Position numbers and translations under genes: made by a program
DNA from: Staphylococcus sp.
GTDB taxonomy: Bacteria; Bacteroidota; Bacteroidia; Bacteroidales; Muribaculaceae
NCBI GenBank assembly: GCA_023665865.1
Contig: JAMPDC010000001.1
Coordinates: 1,480,235 to 1,544,234, forward strand
Length of the DNA: 64,000 nucleotides
Direction of reading: 5' to 3'
In this document: positions 1 to 9,056 of the stretch, piece by piece
Layout: each line of letters opens with the position of its first letter
How positions within the stretch are numbered: position 1 is the stretch's first letter
The notes under the pieces: model-generated
Database searches by the model: none
What the model was told of the DNA's origin: nothing
Seen by the model: only the letters and a program-made list of their open reading frames with translations

Positions 1-38
1 CCCTCACCGCTGTGAGGTTTGCTTCTCAAAAGCGAGTG

Positions 39-70
39 CAAAGGTAGTGACTTCCTACATTCCCTCCAAA
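39..70 (-). promoter_or_regulatory. Bacteroidetes-type promoter reading off the left edge
   Basis: On the minus strand a TACCTTTG box (complement of 39-46) is preceded, 20 nt upstream, by TTTG (complement of 67-70). This matches the Bacteroidetes -33/-7 consensus. It points leftwards, so the transcript it drives lies outside the window. A small palindrome (CTCAC/GTGAG, 3-16) sits in the early transcribed region. Confidence 0.55.
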
Positions 71-222
71 TTTTCCATGGTAATTTAACATAAATTTAAC
101 AGTTAATTTACTAATCATTCTTAAATAGATCAACAACTGGTCATTTTCACCCGTTCAGTCCTAAATATGCCACTCAGCGCACTCTCAAGCCCGACACTGC
201 CAAAGTCTATATTAACGTTAAC

Positions 223-259
223 AAAAAAAGATGTCCGCGTCAATCCCGACGCAGACATC
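223..259 (-). terminator. Rho-independent terminator of serC-serA
   Basis: On the minus strand a stem formed by 248-259 and 230-241 (GATGTC-GCGTC arms, one mismatch, loop of 6) is followed directly by seven T residues (complement of 223-229). It lies 25 nt downstream of the serA stop codon. Confidence 0.8.
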
Positions 260-283
260 CGTCATGAAAAATATTTATGTTGC

Positions 284-1204
284 TTATCTGTTTACTCGGA
301 ATTTCTGTTCGCCGGTCGTAAGGAAAGAGATCACCTGACGGGCAGCGGCAATACCGGCATTGATATTTGCCTCTGAAGTCTGTGCTCCCATCTTCTTGGG
401 CGTGAAGAACACTCTGTCGCCAAAGCGCTCTTTGATCTCCATTGCGCGCTCAGGAGCCACGTCGGCAGCATACTTGATGTCGGGACGCTCGTCGAGCGCA
501 CGGATGAGGCCCTCTTCATCGATGACCTCCTTGCGGGCGGTATTAATGAGTAGACCACCCTTGGGCATGGATGCTATGAGCTCATAGCCGATCGACTTGC
601 GTGTTTCGGGAGTGGCAGGGATGTGGATCGACACTACCTTGTTGTTGCGATAGAGCTCCTCGACAGAGTGGACCGGCGACACGCCGGCATCTTCCATCAC
701 ATTGTCGGGGCAATAGGGGTCGAGAGCGGAGACGTTCATCTCAAAGCCACGGGCGATGCGGGCCACATTGCGTCCCACCTGTCCGAAAGCCTGAATACCG
801 AGAGTCTTATCCTTGAGCTCAGTTCCGGATGTGCCGTTATACATGTTGCGACACATCATCACTGCAAGCCCGAACACCAGTTCGGCAACAGCATTTGAAT
901 TCTGGCCGGGAGTGTTCTGCACACAGACATCTGCTGCAGTGGCAGCCTCAAGATCCACGTTGTCATATCCGGCGCCTGCACGGACAACCACTTTCAGATT
1001 GGGAGCTGCGGCGATCACCTCGGCATCCACCTTGTCGCTGCGGATGATCAGCGCGTCGGCTGTAGCCACTGCTTCGAGGAGCTCCTTGCGGTCGGTGTAT
1101 TTTTCCAGGAGCATAAGCTCCGCACCGGCCTCCTCAATCACTTTACGCATGCCATCGACAGCCACAGCTGCGAAAGGCTTCTCTGTCGCAATAAGTACCT
1201 TCAT
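284..1204 (-). CDS. serA: D-3-phosphoglycerate dehydrogenase, short form
   Basis: Cytosolic NAD-dependent oxidation of 3-phosphoglycerate, the first step of serine synthesis. The 306 residues show a D-isomer 2-hydroxyacid dehydrogenase layout: an N-terminal substrate domain, the IIRSDKVD and RAGAGYDNVD segments, a central Rossmann domain and a C-terminal return to the substrate domain. There is no ACT regulatory domain, so classical allosteric control by serine is not expected. Where most family members have the catalytic His in a TPHIGA-like motif, this protein reads TPKKMGAQ (about residues 268-275), with Lys instead. Lys-type short PGDHs are known, for example in Entamoeba. It lies 30 nt downstream of serC in the same operon, which supports the assignment. 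ATG start. Confidence 0.9.
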   Translation of the reverse strand: MKVLIATEKPFAAVAVDGMRKVIEEAGAELMLLEKYTDRKELLEAVATADALIIRSDKVDAEVIAAAPNLKVVVRAGAGYDNVDLEAATAADVCVQNTPGQNSNAVAELVFGLAVMMCRNMYNGTSGTELKDKTLGIQAFGQVGRNVARIARGFEMNVSALDPYCPDNVMEDAGVSPVHSVEELYRNNKVVSIHIPATPETRKSIGYELIASMPKGGLLINTARKEVIDEEGLIRALDERPDIKYAADVAPERAMEIKERFGDRVFFTPKKMGAQTSEANINAGIAAARQVISFLTTGEQKFRVNR

Positions 1205-1234
1205 GATTATATATAGGTATTTTTAATCGTCAAA

Positions 1235-2305
1235 TCAGTGAGCTTTCTCAAATTCCTTCATAGCATCGACAAGCGCCTGGACGCTTTCGATGGGAAGAGC
1301 ATTGTAGAGCGATGCACGGAAACCACCTACTGAACGGTGGCCCTTGATGCCTACAATACCGCGGGCCGAGCAGAAATCAACGAAGTCTTTCTCAAGCTCC
1401 TTATATTCGGGGGTCATGACGAAAGTCACGTTCATGATCGAGCGGGAGTCGGGATCAGTCACAGTGCCGACAAACATCTTGCTTGAGTCGATCGCGTCGT
1501 AGAGCAGAGCAGCCTTTGCGAGATCGCGCTTCTCCATCTCCTTCACGCCGCCGAGCTCCTTGTAGTAACGGAGAGTCTGAAGAGCTGAGAATACGGGGAG
1601 CACGGGAGGAGTGTTGAACATCGAACCCTTCTTGATGTGGGTGCGGTAGTCAAGCATGGTGGGGATGGGACGGTCGACATGACCGAGAGCGCTCTCCTTC
1701 ACGATCACGAGGGTCGCACCGGCAGGGCCGAGATTCTTCTGTGCGCCGGCATAGATGAGATCATATTTGGAGACATCAACCGGGCGAGAGAAGATATCTG
1801 ACGACATATCGGCTACCAGAGGCACCTTCACATCGGGATCCTTGCGGAGCTCAGTGCCATAGATAGTGTTGTTGGTGGTGATATGGAAATAGTCCAGATC
1901 CTCGGGCACGGTATAGTCCTTCGGATAGAACGTGTAGTTGGCATCTTTAGAGGAAGCAAGCACTTCTACTTCGCCAAAGAGGCGGGCCTCCTTGATGGCA
2001 TTGGCTGCCCAGGTACCAGTGTCGAGATAACCGGCCTTGGTGCGCAGCAAGTTGAAGGGTGCCATGCAGAACTGAAGGCTCGCGCCACCGCCGAGATACA
2101 GCACATGGTAGCCTTCGGGCACATCCAGGAGTTCCTTGACAAGAGCCTGGGCCTCGTCCATGACAGCCACAAACTCCTTGCCACGGTGTGAAACTTCAAG
2201 AATCGACAATCCGGTTCCTGCAAAGTTCAGGATGGCATCCGCCGTGTTTTTGATGGTGTATTCACTCAAAATTGACGGACCTGCATAAAAATTATGTTTT
2301 TTCAT
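1235..2305 (-). CDS. serC: Phosphoserine aminotransferase
   Basis: PLP-dependent transamination of 3-phosphohydroxypyruvate to phosphoserine, second step of serine synthesis (family members can also act in pyridoxal phosphate synthesis). The 356-residue length is typical. The protein starts [13 protein letters not shown], the usual SerC opening; it has the [10 protein letters not shown] phosphate-binding segment and the PLP lysine in [12 protein letters not shown]. The C-terminal [15 protein letters not shown] is a SerC signature. First gene of a two-gene operon with serA, with a clean promoter about 80 nt upstream. Confidence 0.95.
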   Translation of the reverse strand: MKKHNFYAGPSILSEYTIKNTADAILNFAGTGLSILEVSHRGKEFVAVMDEAQALVKELLDVPEGYHVLYLGGGASLQFCMAPFNLLRTKAGYLDTGTWAANAIKEARLFGEVEVLASSKDANYTFYPKDYTVPEDLDYFHITTNNTIYGTELRKDPDVKVPLVADMSSDIFSRPVDVSKYDLIYAGAQKNLGPAGATLVIVKESALGHVDRPIPTMLDYRTHIKKGSMFNTPPVLPVFSALQTLRYYKELGGVKEMEKRDLAKAALLYDAIDSSKMFVGTVTDPDSRSIMNVTFVMTPEYKELEKDFVDFCSARGIVGIKGHRSVGGFRASLYNALPIESVQALVDAMKEFEKAH

Positions 2306-2385
2306 AATGAAAGAAGGTATTATAGAAAAAGTTAACGTGCGATTGGTCGAAATCCGTCGACGCTTGACGTTACGGCTTTCGTCCG

Positions 2386-2416
2386 CAAATTTAACTATTT
2401 TTTCATTCGCTCCAAA
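2386..2416 (-). promoter_or_regulatory. serC-serA promoter
   Basis: On the minus strand TTTG (complement of 2413-2416), a 19-nt spacer and TAAATTTG (complement of 2386-2393). This is an exact match to the Bacteroidetes consensus spacing. Predicted start near 2379, giving a leader of about 75 nt before serC. Confidence 0.75.
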
Positions 2417-2480
2417 TATTAAGCGGGAAAATTATGGAAATTTTTCAGCAATTAGCCCCCAATTTTTGCACGGCATTTGT

Positions 2481-2520
2481 ATTATCGCACCTTTTTCGGG
2501 GTCGAGCATGATTAAATTTG
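2481..2520 (+). promoter_or_regulatory. Promoter of the small basic protein gene
   Basis: TAAATTTG at 2513-2520 is a perfect -7 box. Upstream lies ATTATCGCACCTTTT (2481-2495), whose T-run sits near the -33 position. The same 15-mer recurs at the same promoter position at 30356-30370. The box overlaps an in-frame TTG, so translation must begin further downstream at ATG 2551. Confidence 0.6.
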
Positions 2521-2550
2521 CATCATAATCACAAAAAATATCCATCAACG

Positions 2551-3096
2551 ATGAAAAAACAACACTCCTCCGACAAGACGAAGAAAAACATCCGCCCCGT
2601 TTCCGAAAAATTCTATCAGTCAATCAACGAGCGCGCCATCGCCGCAGCCAACGTCGTCGGCAACCCGCTGCTTGGTGTCGACGTCATGATGACCATTGAC
2701 ACATATATTAATATAGGTGTCCAACCCTCCGGCCGTTCCGGCGAAGTCATGCTCATCTTCACCCTACTGAAACCGGAGATCGACAAAGCCATGGCCCGCT
2801 CAGCCGCCGCGCGAAACCGCCGCAGGCATCGCTCCACCGAAACCGTCGCTGAGACAGAGTCACAGAGCCTCGCCACATCAAGCAAAGAAGAGAGCACACC
2901 CGTCGAGGAAGAGCCATACGCCAACCCTCCAATCGCTCCCCTACCCGTCCCCGTGCAGGAGAAAACCGCTGCGCCATGCCGCTTCACCGGCAACCGCCGT
3001 GAGCGCCGCCGACAGGAGCAGGAAGAGCGCCGTCGCGCCAAACGACGGTTCATTAACAAATTCCGGCCGTCTGTTGACACACGCTTTGCCAAATGA
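2551..3096 (+). CDS. Hypothetical basic protein
   Basis: No family recognised. 181 residues from the ATG at 2551, chosen because the promoter -7 box at 2513-2520 excludes earlier starts. Residues about 15-80 look folded, with one hydrophobic stretch around GVDVMMTIDTYINIG. The middle (about 85-140) is acidic and low-complexity, rich in Ser, Thr, Glu and Pro. The C-terminus is a very basic Arg-rich tail (RRERRRQEQEERRRAKRR), suggesting nucleic-acid or ribosome contact; this is inference. No signal peptide. An ORF on the opposite strand overlaps most of it, but only the plus strand has a promoter and a sensible start. Confidence 0.55.
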   Translation: MKKQHSSDKTKKNIRPVSEKFYQSINERAIAAANVVGNPLLGVDVMMTIDTYINIGVQPSGRSGEVMLIFTLLKPEIDKAMARSAAARNRRRHRSTETVAETESQSLATSSKEESTPVEEEPYANPPIAPLPVPVQEKTAAPCRFTGNRRERRRQEQEERRRAKRRFINKFRPSVDTRFAK

Positions 3097-3115
3097 CCGT
3101 TACACATTAAATTTG
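3085..3115 (+). promoter_or_regulatory. RND efflux operon promoter
   Basis: TTTG at 3085-3088, exactly 19 nt, then TAAATTTG at 3108-3115: a textbook Bacteroidetes promoter. The -33 box lies inside the last codons of the preceding gene. Predicted start near 3122. Confidence 0.8.
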
Positions 3116-3129
3116 TATCCGTGACTCAA

Positions 3130-3157
3130 CTTTAACACTCCTTATGCGTTGTTAAAG
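3130..3157 (+). repeat. Inverted repeat in the efflux operon leader
   Basis: CTTTAACA (3130-3137) and its exact complement TGTTAAAG (3150-3157), separated by 12 nt, lie about 8 nt after the predicted start. This could be an operator for a repressor or an RNA hairpin. No regulator gene is adjacent. Confidence 0.45.
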
Positions 3158-3210
3158 ATGTTAGCAAAGGCTATCAGTGCAAAAATAACAACTCATCACA
3201 CAATCAGAAA

Positions 3211-4452
3211 ATGAACATTCATAAAATCGGTGAATCGCTCAATTCAAGATTCACAAGCAACACCAATCCTGCCGCACCCCACCACTCTCACAAAAAAAGA
3301 TCATGGATCGTCATCGCACTGGTGATACTGATCATCTCTGCGGCAATATATTTCTTCCTGCGCCCGAAGACCCATGACGCACCGCTCCCGATTGTAGAAG
3401 TAGAGACCGTAGGCACCGACGACATCAATATATATGGTGAATACGTAGGCCGCATCCGCGCGCAGCAGTTCGTCGAGGTCCACGCCCGCGTCGAAGGCTA
3501 CCTCGAAAAAATGCTCTTCAAGGAAGGCTCCTACATCCAGAAAGGACAGACCCTTTTCGTCATCGACCCGAGGCTCTACAAGGCACACGTCAACAAGGCA
3601 CGCGCGCAGCTCAACAAAGCACGCGCACAAGCCCAGAAAGCCGAGCGCGACCTCAACCGCATCAAGCCACTCTATGCCCAGAACGCCGCCTCCCAGCTTG
3701 ACCTCGACAACGCCACCGCAGCTTTCGAGACCGCCAATGCAGAGGTCATCGTCAGCGAAGCCGACCTCACGCAAGCCGAACTGACCCTTGGCTACACCAA
3801 CGTCAGCTCCCCGATCTCGGGCTACATCTCCGAGCGCGTGGCCGATATAGGAACCCTCGTAGGCCCGTCGGGCGGCAAGTCGCTCCTCGCAACCATCGTC
3901 AAGAGCGACACCGTCAGAGTCGACTTCTCGATGACAGCCCTCGACTATCTGCGCAGCAAGGACGCCAACGTCAACCTCGGAGGCTCTGACTCCAAACGCA
4001 AATGGAACTCCTTTGTGACCATCACCCTCGCCGACGGCTCAGTCTATCCTCACAAAGGTCTCGTCGACTTCGCCGATCCGCAGGTCGACCCGAAAACCGG
4101 CACTTTCTCCGTCCGCGCCGAGATGCCAAACCCCGACCGCAGTCTCCTCCCCGGCGAGTTTACCAAAGTGAAAGTGCTCCTCGACGTGCGCGAAAAAGCC
4201 ATCGAAGTCCCCACAAAGGCTCTCGTCATCGAAAAGGGAGGTGCATATATCTATGTGGTGCGCCCCGACAGCATCGTTGAGCGACGCTTCATTGAGACCG
4301 GCCCCGAGGTCGGCAACAACACCATAGTCGAGCGTGGCCTCGCCCAAGGCGAGAAAATAGTGGTCGAGGGCTACCACAAGCTCTCCCACTCCATGAAGGT
4401 CAACCCCGTCCCCGCCCCCGCCGACGACACTGAAACCGCAAAGGAAAAATAA
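3211..4452 (+). CDS. RND efflux periplasmic adaptor (membrane fusion protein)
   Basis: Links the inner-membrane pump to the outer-membrane channel of a tripartite efflux system. 413 residues: a cytoplasmic N-terminus of about 30 residues, one membrane anchor (about 31-49), then the biotinyl-lipoyl half motif (VEVHARVEGYLEKMLFKEGSYIQKGQ), a long alpha-helical hairpin rich in Ala, Lys and Gln (about 125-190), the second lipoyl half (LGYTNVSSPISGYIS), beta-barrel and membrane-proximal domains. No lipobox Cys, so it is anchored by the helix. First gene of the operon; the pump starts 24 nt downstream. Confidence 0.92.
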   Translation: MNIHKIGESLNSRFTSNTNPAAPHHSHKKRSWIVIALVILIISAAIYFFLRPKTHDAPLPIVEVETVGTDDINIYGEYVGRIRAQQFVEVHARVEGYLEKMLFKEGSYIQKGQTLFVIDPRLYKAHVNKARAQLNKARAQAQKAERDLNRIKPLYAQNAASQLDLDNATAAFETANAEVIVSEADLTQAELTLGYTNVSSPISGYISERVADIGTLVGPSGGKSLLATIVKSDTVRVDFSMTALDYLRSKDANVNLGGSDSKRKWNSFVTITLADGSVYPHKGLVDFADPQVDPKTGTFSVRAEMPNPDRSLLPGEFTKVKVLLDVREKAIEVPTKALVIEKGGAYIYVVRPDSIVERRFIETGPEVGNNTIVERGLAQGEKIVVEGYHKLSHSMKVNPVPAPADDTETAKEK

Positions 4453-4476
4453 CACACACTCCCCCATCTGCTGACA

Positions 4477-7400
4477 ATGAAAAAGAATTTCTTTCTCGAC
4501 CACCCGGTCTTCTCCATAGTCATATCCATAGTAATATTCATTGTGGGTGCGATAGGGTTGATGCTGCTCCCGGTCGACCAATATCCCGACATCGTCCCGC
4601 CGGTCGTCAAAATCACCGCTTCCTATCCCGGAGCCGACGCCCAGACCGTCACCCAGGCAGTGGCGACCCCAATCGAACAGGAGCTCAACGGCACCCCGGG
4701 CATGATCTACATGTCGTCGTCAAGCTCCAACTCCGGCGGCTTCACCGCACGTGTGACCTTCGACATCGACACCGATCCCGAGCTCGCCGCCGTCGACATC
4801 CAGAACCGCGTCAAGATGGCCGAGTCGCGCCTCCCGGCAGAGGTGGTCAAAAACGGCATCTCTGTCTCCAAAGAGACCGCCAGCCGCTTGCTGACCATCA
4901 CAATCCTCTCCGACGACCCTAAGTTTGACGAAGTATATCTCAGTAACTACACCACTCTCAACGTCGTCGACCCTCTGCGGCGCATCCCCGGAGTCGGCAG
5001 CGTCAGCAACGTCGGCAGCCGCTACTATGCCATGCAGATCTGGGTCGCGCCCGACAAGCTCGCCGACCTCGGTCTGACCGTCAAGGATATCCAGAACGCC
5101 CTCCAGGACCAGAACCGTGAATCGGCCGCCGGTGCGCTCGGCCAGGCCCCGGCCACCGACATTGACGTCACCATGCCCATCATCGCCCGCGGGCGCCTCT
5201 CGTCGGTAGCCGAGTTTGAGGACATCGTCCTCCGCGCATCGCCCGGCGGCGCCATCATCCGCCTCAAAGATGTGGCCAGGGTGTCGCTCGAAGCCTCCAG
5301 CTACTCGACCGAGTCAGGCATCAACGGCGGCAACGCAGCCGTCCTCAACATCAACATGCTCCCCGGCGCCAACGCCATGGAAGTGGCCGAGGCCGTCAAG
5401 GCTGAGATGGAAAACATCGCCAAATCATTTCCGGAAGGTATCTCCTACAGCATACCCTTCGACATGACGACCTATATCTCCGAGTCGATCCACCACGTCT
5501 ACCGCACCTTTTTCGAAGCTCTCATACTGGTGATCCTCGTAGTCTTCCTCTCCTTGCAGAACTGGCGCACGACCCTGATCCCCGTCATCGCCGTCCCTAT
5601 CTCGCTGGTCGGCACCTTCGGCATCATGCTCATGTTTGGCTTCTCGCTCAACATGCTCACGCTCCTGGGCCTCATCCTTGCCATCGGCATCGTGGTCGAC
5701 GACGCCATCGTTGTCGTCGAAAACGTCGACCGCATCATGAACACCGAACACCTCTCCCCCTACGAGGCCACCGCCAAGGCCATGAGCAACCTCAGCGGCG
5801 CGCTCATAGCCATGTCGCTCGTCCTCTGCGCGGTCTTTGTGCCCGTGAGCTTCCTCCCTGGCATCACCGGTCAGCTCTACCGCCAGTTCACCATCACCAT
5901 CGCCGTATCGGTCATCATCTCGACCATCGTGGCGCTGACACTCTCGCCCGTCATGTGTGCCAAACTCCTGCGCCCGGCCTCACGCCGCAGGAAAGCCAAA
6001 ATTTTCCGCCTCATCAACATCTGGCTCGGGCGTGGCAACCGCTTCTATGGCCGCACAATCCTCCGCACGATCCATCATCCCAAGCGCATGTATGCAGCCT
6101 TCGGACTCGCTCTGGTGTTTATCTACATGATGAATGCCCTCATGCCGCGCAGCTTCATGTCGCAGGAGGACCAGGGATATTTCACCGTCGAGCTTGAGCT
6201 TCCCGAAGGCGCCACCGTCGAGCGCAGCCGTGAGGTGACCGAACGCGCCATGGACTATCTGCTCGATGACCCGGACGTGGAATATGTGCTCAACGTCACC
6301 GGCTCCTCGCCACGCGTCGGCACCAACCCCGCCCACTCGCAGCTGACTGTCATACTCAAACCCTGGGACGAGCGCACCACTACCGACATCGCCGAGATCC
6401 GCACCCGTGTCCGCGAGCAACTCGAGAGCTATCCCGAAAGCAAAGTCTACATCTTCTCGCCGGCCATCATCCCCGGCCTCGGCAGTTCGGGCGGAGTCGA
6501 GATGGTGCTCGAAGCACGCGGTGATGCCTCATACACCGACCTGCAAAACGCCGTCGACACCCTCATCCACTACGCCTCGCAGTCATCTGTCATCTCGGGA
6601 CTCTCGACCTCAATGCAGGCCGACATCCCTCAGCTCTACTTCGACGTCGACCGCGACCGCGCGAAAATGCAGGGCATACCCGTCAGCGACATCTTCTCGA
6701 CCATGAAGGCCTTCACCGGGTCGATCTATGTCAATGACTTCAACATGTTCAACCGCATCTATCGTGTCTACATCCAGGCCGACGCCCCCTACCGCTCGCG
6801 CCGCGACAACATCAATCTCTTCTTTGCCCGCGGAGCCGACAATACCATGGTGCCGATCTCGGCCCTCGGCACTTCACGGTTCACCACCGGCCCCGGCACC
6901 ATCGGACGCTTCAACATGTTCAACTCCGCCACCATCTCCTGTGAAGCAGCCCACGGCTACAGCACCGGCGAAGCCATGGACGCCCTCGAGAAGATCGTAC
7001 GCGAGAAACTACCCGAAAATATCGGGGTCGAATGGAGCGGTCTGTCCTATCAGCAGAAACACGAGAGTGGCAACACCGGCCTCGTGCTCGGACTCGCCTT
7101 CCTCTTCGTCTTCCTCTTCCTCGCTGCGCAATACGAGAGCTGGAGCGTACCGCTCGCCGTCATCCTCTCCCTCCCCATAGCCGGAGTGGGCGCCTATCTC
7201 GGCATCTGGGTGTGCGGGCTTGAAAACAACACCTACTTCCAGATCGGACTCGTGATGCTCGTCGGTCTTGTCGCCAAAAACGCCATCCTCATCGTCGAGT
7301 TTGCCAAAGAGGAAGTCGACAAAGGCGCCGACGCTATCCACGCCGCTCTCACCGCAGCCCGTCTGCGCTTCCGCCCGATCGTCATGACCTCCCTGGCCTT

Positions 7401-7575
7401 CATGCTCGGACTCCTCCCCCTCCTCTTCGCCTCGGGCCCGGGCTCGGCCGCGCGCCGCGACATCGGCACCGGAGTCTTCTTCGGCATGTTGGTAGCCATC
7501 ACCATCGGCATCGTCTTCGTTCCCTTCTTCTTTGTTGAAATCAACAAACTCATCAGCAAAAAACACACGAAATGA
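4477..7575 (+). CDS. RND multidrug efflux pump, HAE-1 type (AcrB/MexB-like)
   Basis: Proton-driven inner-membrane transporter that exports drugs, bile salts or other amphiphiles from the periplasm. 1032 residues, full length for the family, with 12 expected membrane helices and two large periplasmic loops. The opening (FFLDHPVFSIVISIVIFIVG) is typical. The TM4 proton-relay Asp pair is visible in GIVVDDAIVVVENVDR, and the TM10 Lys in GLVAKNAILIVEFAKEE. The stop overlaps the next gene by 4 bp, which indicates translational coupling to the outer-membrane channel. The substrate cannot be read from the sequence. Confidence 0.95.
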   Translation: MKKNFFLDHPVFSIVISIVIFIVGAIGLMLLPVDQYPDIVPPVVKITASYPGADAQTVTQAVATPIEQELNGTPGMIYMSSSSSNSGGFTARVTFDIDTDPELAAVDIQNRVKMAESRLPAEVVKNGISVSKETASRLLTITILSDDPKFDEVYLSNYTTLNVVDPLRRIPGVGSVSNVGSRYYAMQIWVAPDKLADLGLTVKDIQNALQDQNRESAAGALGQAPATDIDVTMPIIARGRLSSVAEFEDIVLRASPGGAIIRLKDVARVSLEASSYSTESGINGGNAAVLNINMLPGANAMEVAEAVKAEMENIAKSFPEGISYSIPFDMTTYISESIHHVYRTFFEALILVILVVFLSLQNWRTTLIPVIAVPISLVGTFGIMLMFGFSLNMLTLLGLILAIGIVVDDAIVVVENVDRIMNTEHLSPYEATAKAMSNLSGALIAMSLVLCAVFVPVSFLPGITGQLYRQFTITIAVSVIISTIVALTLSPVMCAKLLRPASRRRKAKIFRLINIWLGRGNRFYGRTILRTIHHPKRMYAAFGLALVFIYMMNALMPRSFMSQEDQGYFTVELELPEGATVERSREVTERAMDYLLDDPDVEYVLNVTGSSPRVGTNPAHSQLTVILKPWDERTTTDIAEIRTRVREQLESYPESKVYIFSPAIIPGLGSSGGVEMVLEARGDASYTDLQNAVDTLIHYASQSSVISGLSTSMQADIPQLYFDVDRDRAKMQGIPVSDIFSTMKAFTGSIYVNDFNMFNRIYRVYIQADAPYRSRRDNINLFFARGADNTMVPISALGTSRFTTGPGTIGRFNMFNSATISCEAAHGYSTGEAMDALEKIVREKLPENIGVEWSGLSYQQKHESGNTGLVLGLAFLFVFLFLAAQYESWSVPLAVILSLPIAGVGAYLGIWVCGLENNTYFQIGLVMLVGLVAKNAILIVEFAKEEVDKGADAIHAALTAARLRFRPIVMTSLAFMLGLLPLLFASGPGSAARRDIGTGVFFGMLVAITIGIVFVPFFFVEINKLISKKHTK

Positions 7576-8963
7576 AACGCTTCATCCCCATCATAATACT
7601 CCTCCTGACACTATCCGGGTGCTCAGGGGTCAAGAATCTCACCGTCCCCGACACAACAATGCCCGCAGCCTTCATGCCGGGCCTCGAAAGCGACTCTGCA
7701 TCGATCGCCGACATCGCATGGTGGAATTTCTACGGCGACTCCACTCTCTGCCACATCATGCGCATCACTCTCGAAAACAACCGCGACCTGCTCAAAGCCG
7801 CCTCGCGCGTCGAGGAGATGCGTCATCTCTACGGCATCGACAAAGCCAACATGTATCCCGAAATAGGAGCGCTCGTCGGCGGTTCGTATGAGACCAACAA
7901 CTATGGTGGCACCGGGACTACCAAGGATCCTGAATATGACCTGAAATTTCCCATCTCCTGGGAGATGAATCTCTGGGGAGCGCTGTCGTGGGCGAAAAAA
8001 CGGGGAGCGGCAAACTATGCAGCCTCGGTCGAAGACTTCCGGGCGATGAAGATGACACTCATCGCAGAAGTCGCCTCGGCCTACTTCCGTCTAATAGCAC
8101 TCGACAACGAGCTTGCCATCGTCCGCCAGACTCTCGCCACACGCAAGGAGTCGCTCGAACAGGCACGCATACGCTTCGAAGGCGGCCTCACTCCCGAGAC
8201 AGTCTATCAGCAAGCCAAAGTGGAATATGCCACCGCTGCCTCGCTCGTCCCGAACCTCGAACGCCAACTGACTGCCGCACGCAATGCGCTCACTCTCCTC
8301 ATGGGGGAATATCCGCGTGAGATCTTCGACCGCGGTGAGCTTGCCCTCAATATCATACTTCCCGAGAATCTGCCGACCGGCCTCCCCTCCGATCTGCTGA
8401 AACGCCGCCCCGATGTCCGCGCCGCCGAGCAGCAACTCGCATCCGCGATGGCAAACGTCGGCTACACCTATGCCGATCGCTTCCCCCGTCTGCGCATCGG
8501 TTTCACTCCGGGTTTCGAGAATGATGAGCTGCCAAATTTCTTCAAATCACCCTTCACCTATACACTCGCCAACATCACAGGCCCGATTTTTGATTTCGGA
8601 CGCAAAAAAAAGAAATATCAGGCTGCCATTGCCGCCTACGACCAGGCCCGCTACTCCTACGAGAAGTCGGTCATCCAGGCTTTCACCGAAGTCAACACCG
8701 CGATCTCGACCTATCGCCGCATCAAGGAGACCACGAAACTTAAAGTGGAGCTGCGCGACGCAACCGTCAAATATGTCCAGCTCGCCCATCTGCAATATCG
8801 CGCCGGCTCACTCAGCTATATCGACGTGCTTGACGCACAGCGACGCTACTTCGACGCACAGATCGGCGTCAGCAACGCTCTACGCGACGAATATCTCGCC
8901 CTCATAAACCTCTATAAAGTCCTCGGCGGCGGTTGGGACAACCCGACTCAAAAAAACTCGTGA
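7572..8963 (+). CDS. Outer-membrane efflux channel lipoprotein (OprM/NodT family)
   Basis: Trimeric outer-membrane factor completing the RND system. 463 residues with a lipoprotein signal (LLLTLSGCSG, Cys17) and two repeated OEP domains of long helices and beta strands; ARIRFEGGLTPETVYQQAKVEY and AHLQYRAGSLSYIDVLDAQR are the paired helix-turn motifs of the family. LLKRRPDVRAAEQQL and PRLRIGFTPGFE are classic NodT-family segments. It overlaps the pump gene by 4 bp and is the last gene of the operon. Confidence 0.93.
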   Translation: MKRFIPIIILLLTLSGCSGVKNLTVPDTTMPAAFMPGLESDSASIADIAWWNFYGDSTLCHIMRITLENNRDLLKAASRVEEMRHLYGIDKANMYPEIGALVGGSYETNNYGGTGTTKDPEYDLKFPISWEMNLWGALSWAKKRGAANYAASVEDFRAMKMTLIAEVASAYFRLIALDNELAIVRQTLATRKESLEQARIRFEGGLTPETVYQQAKVEYATAASLVPNLERQLTAARNALTLLMGEYPREIFDRGELALNIILPENLPTGLPSDLLKRRPDVRAAEQQLASAMANVGYTYADRFPRLRIGFTPGFENDELPNFFKSPFTYTLANITGPIFDFGRKKKKYQAAIAAYDQARYSYEKSVIQAFTEVNTAISTYRRIKETTKLKVELRDATVKYVQLAHLQYRAGSLSYIDVLDAQRRYFDAQIGVSNALRDEYLALINLYKVLGGGWDNPTQKNS

Positions 8964-9056
8964 GCCATACCCGCCTCTTGCCGAAGGACAGAGAGATACG
9001 ATAGGAACTGTTTCTTTTATTCTTAGAGAATGTAAAAAAATTGACCTCTTGATATC

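Noticed and set aside
167-376. 69-codon plus-strand ORF near the left edge
   Set aside because: It crosses the serA terminator and the antisense of serA; no promoter or family match.
2616-3107. 163-codon minus-strand ORF opposite the small basic protein
   Set aside because: It mirrors the plus-strand gene, has no recognisable domain and no promoter or ribosome-binding context; the plus strand has a perfect -7 box.
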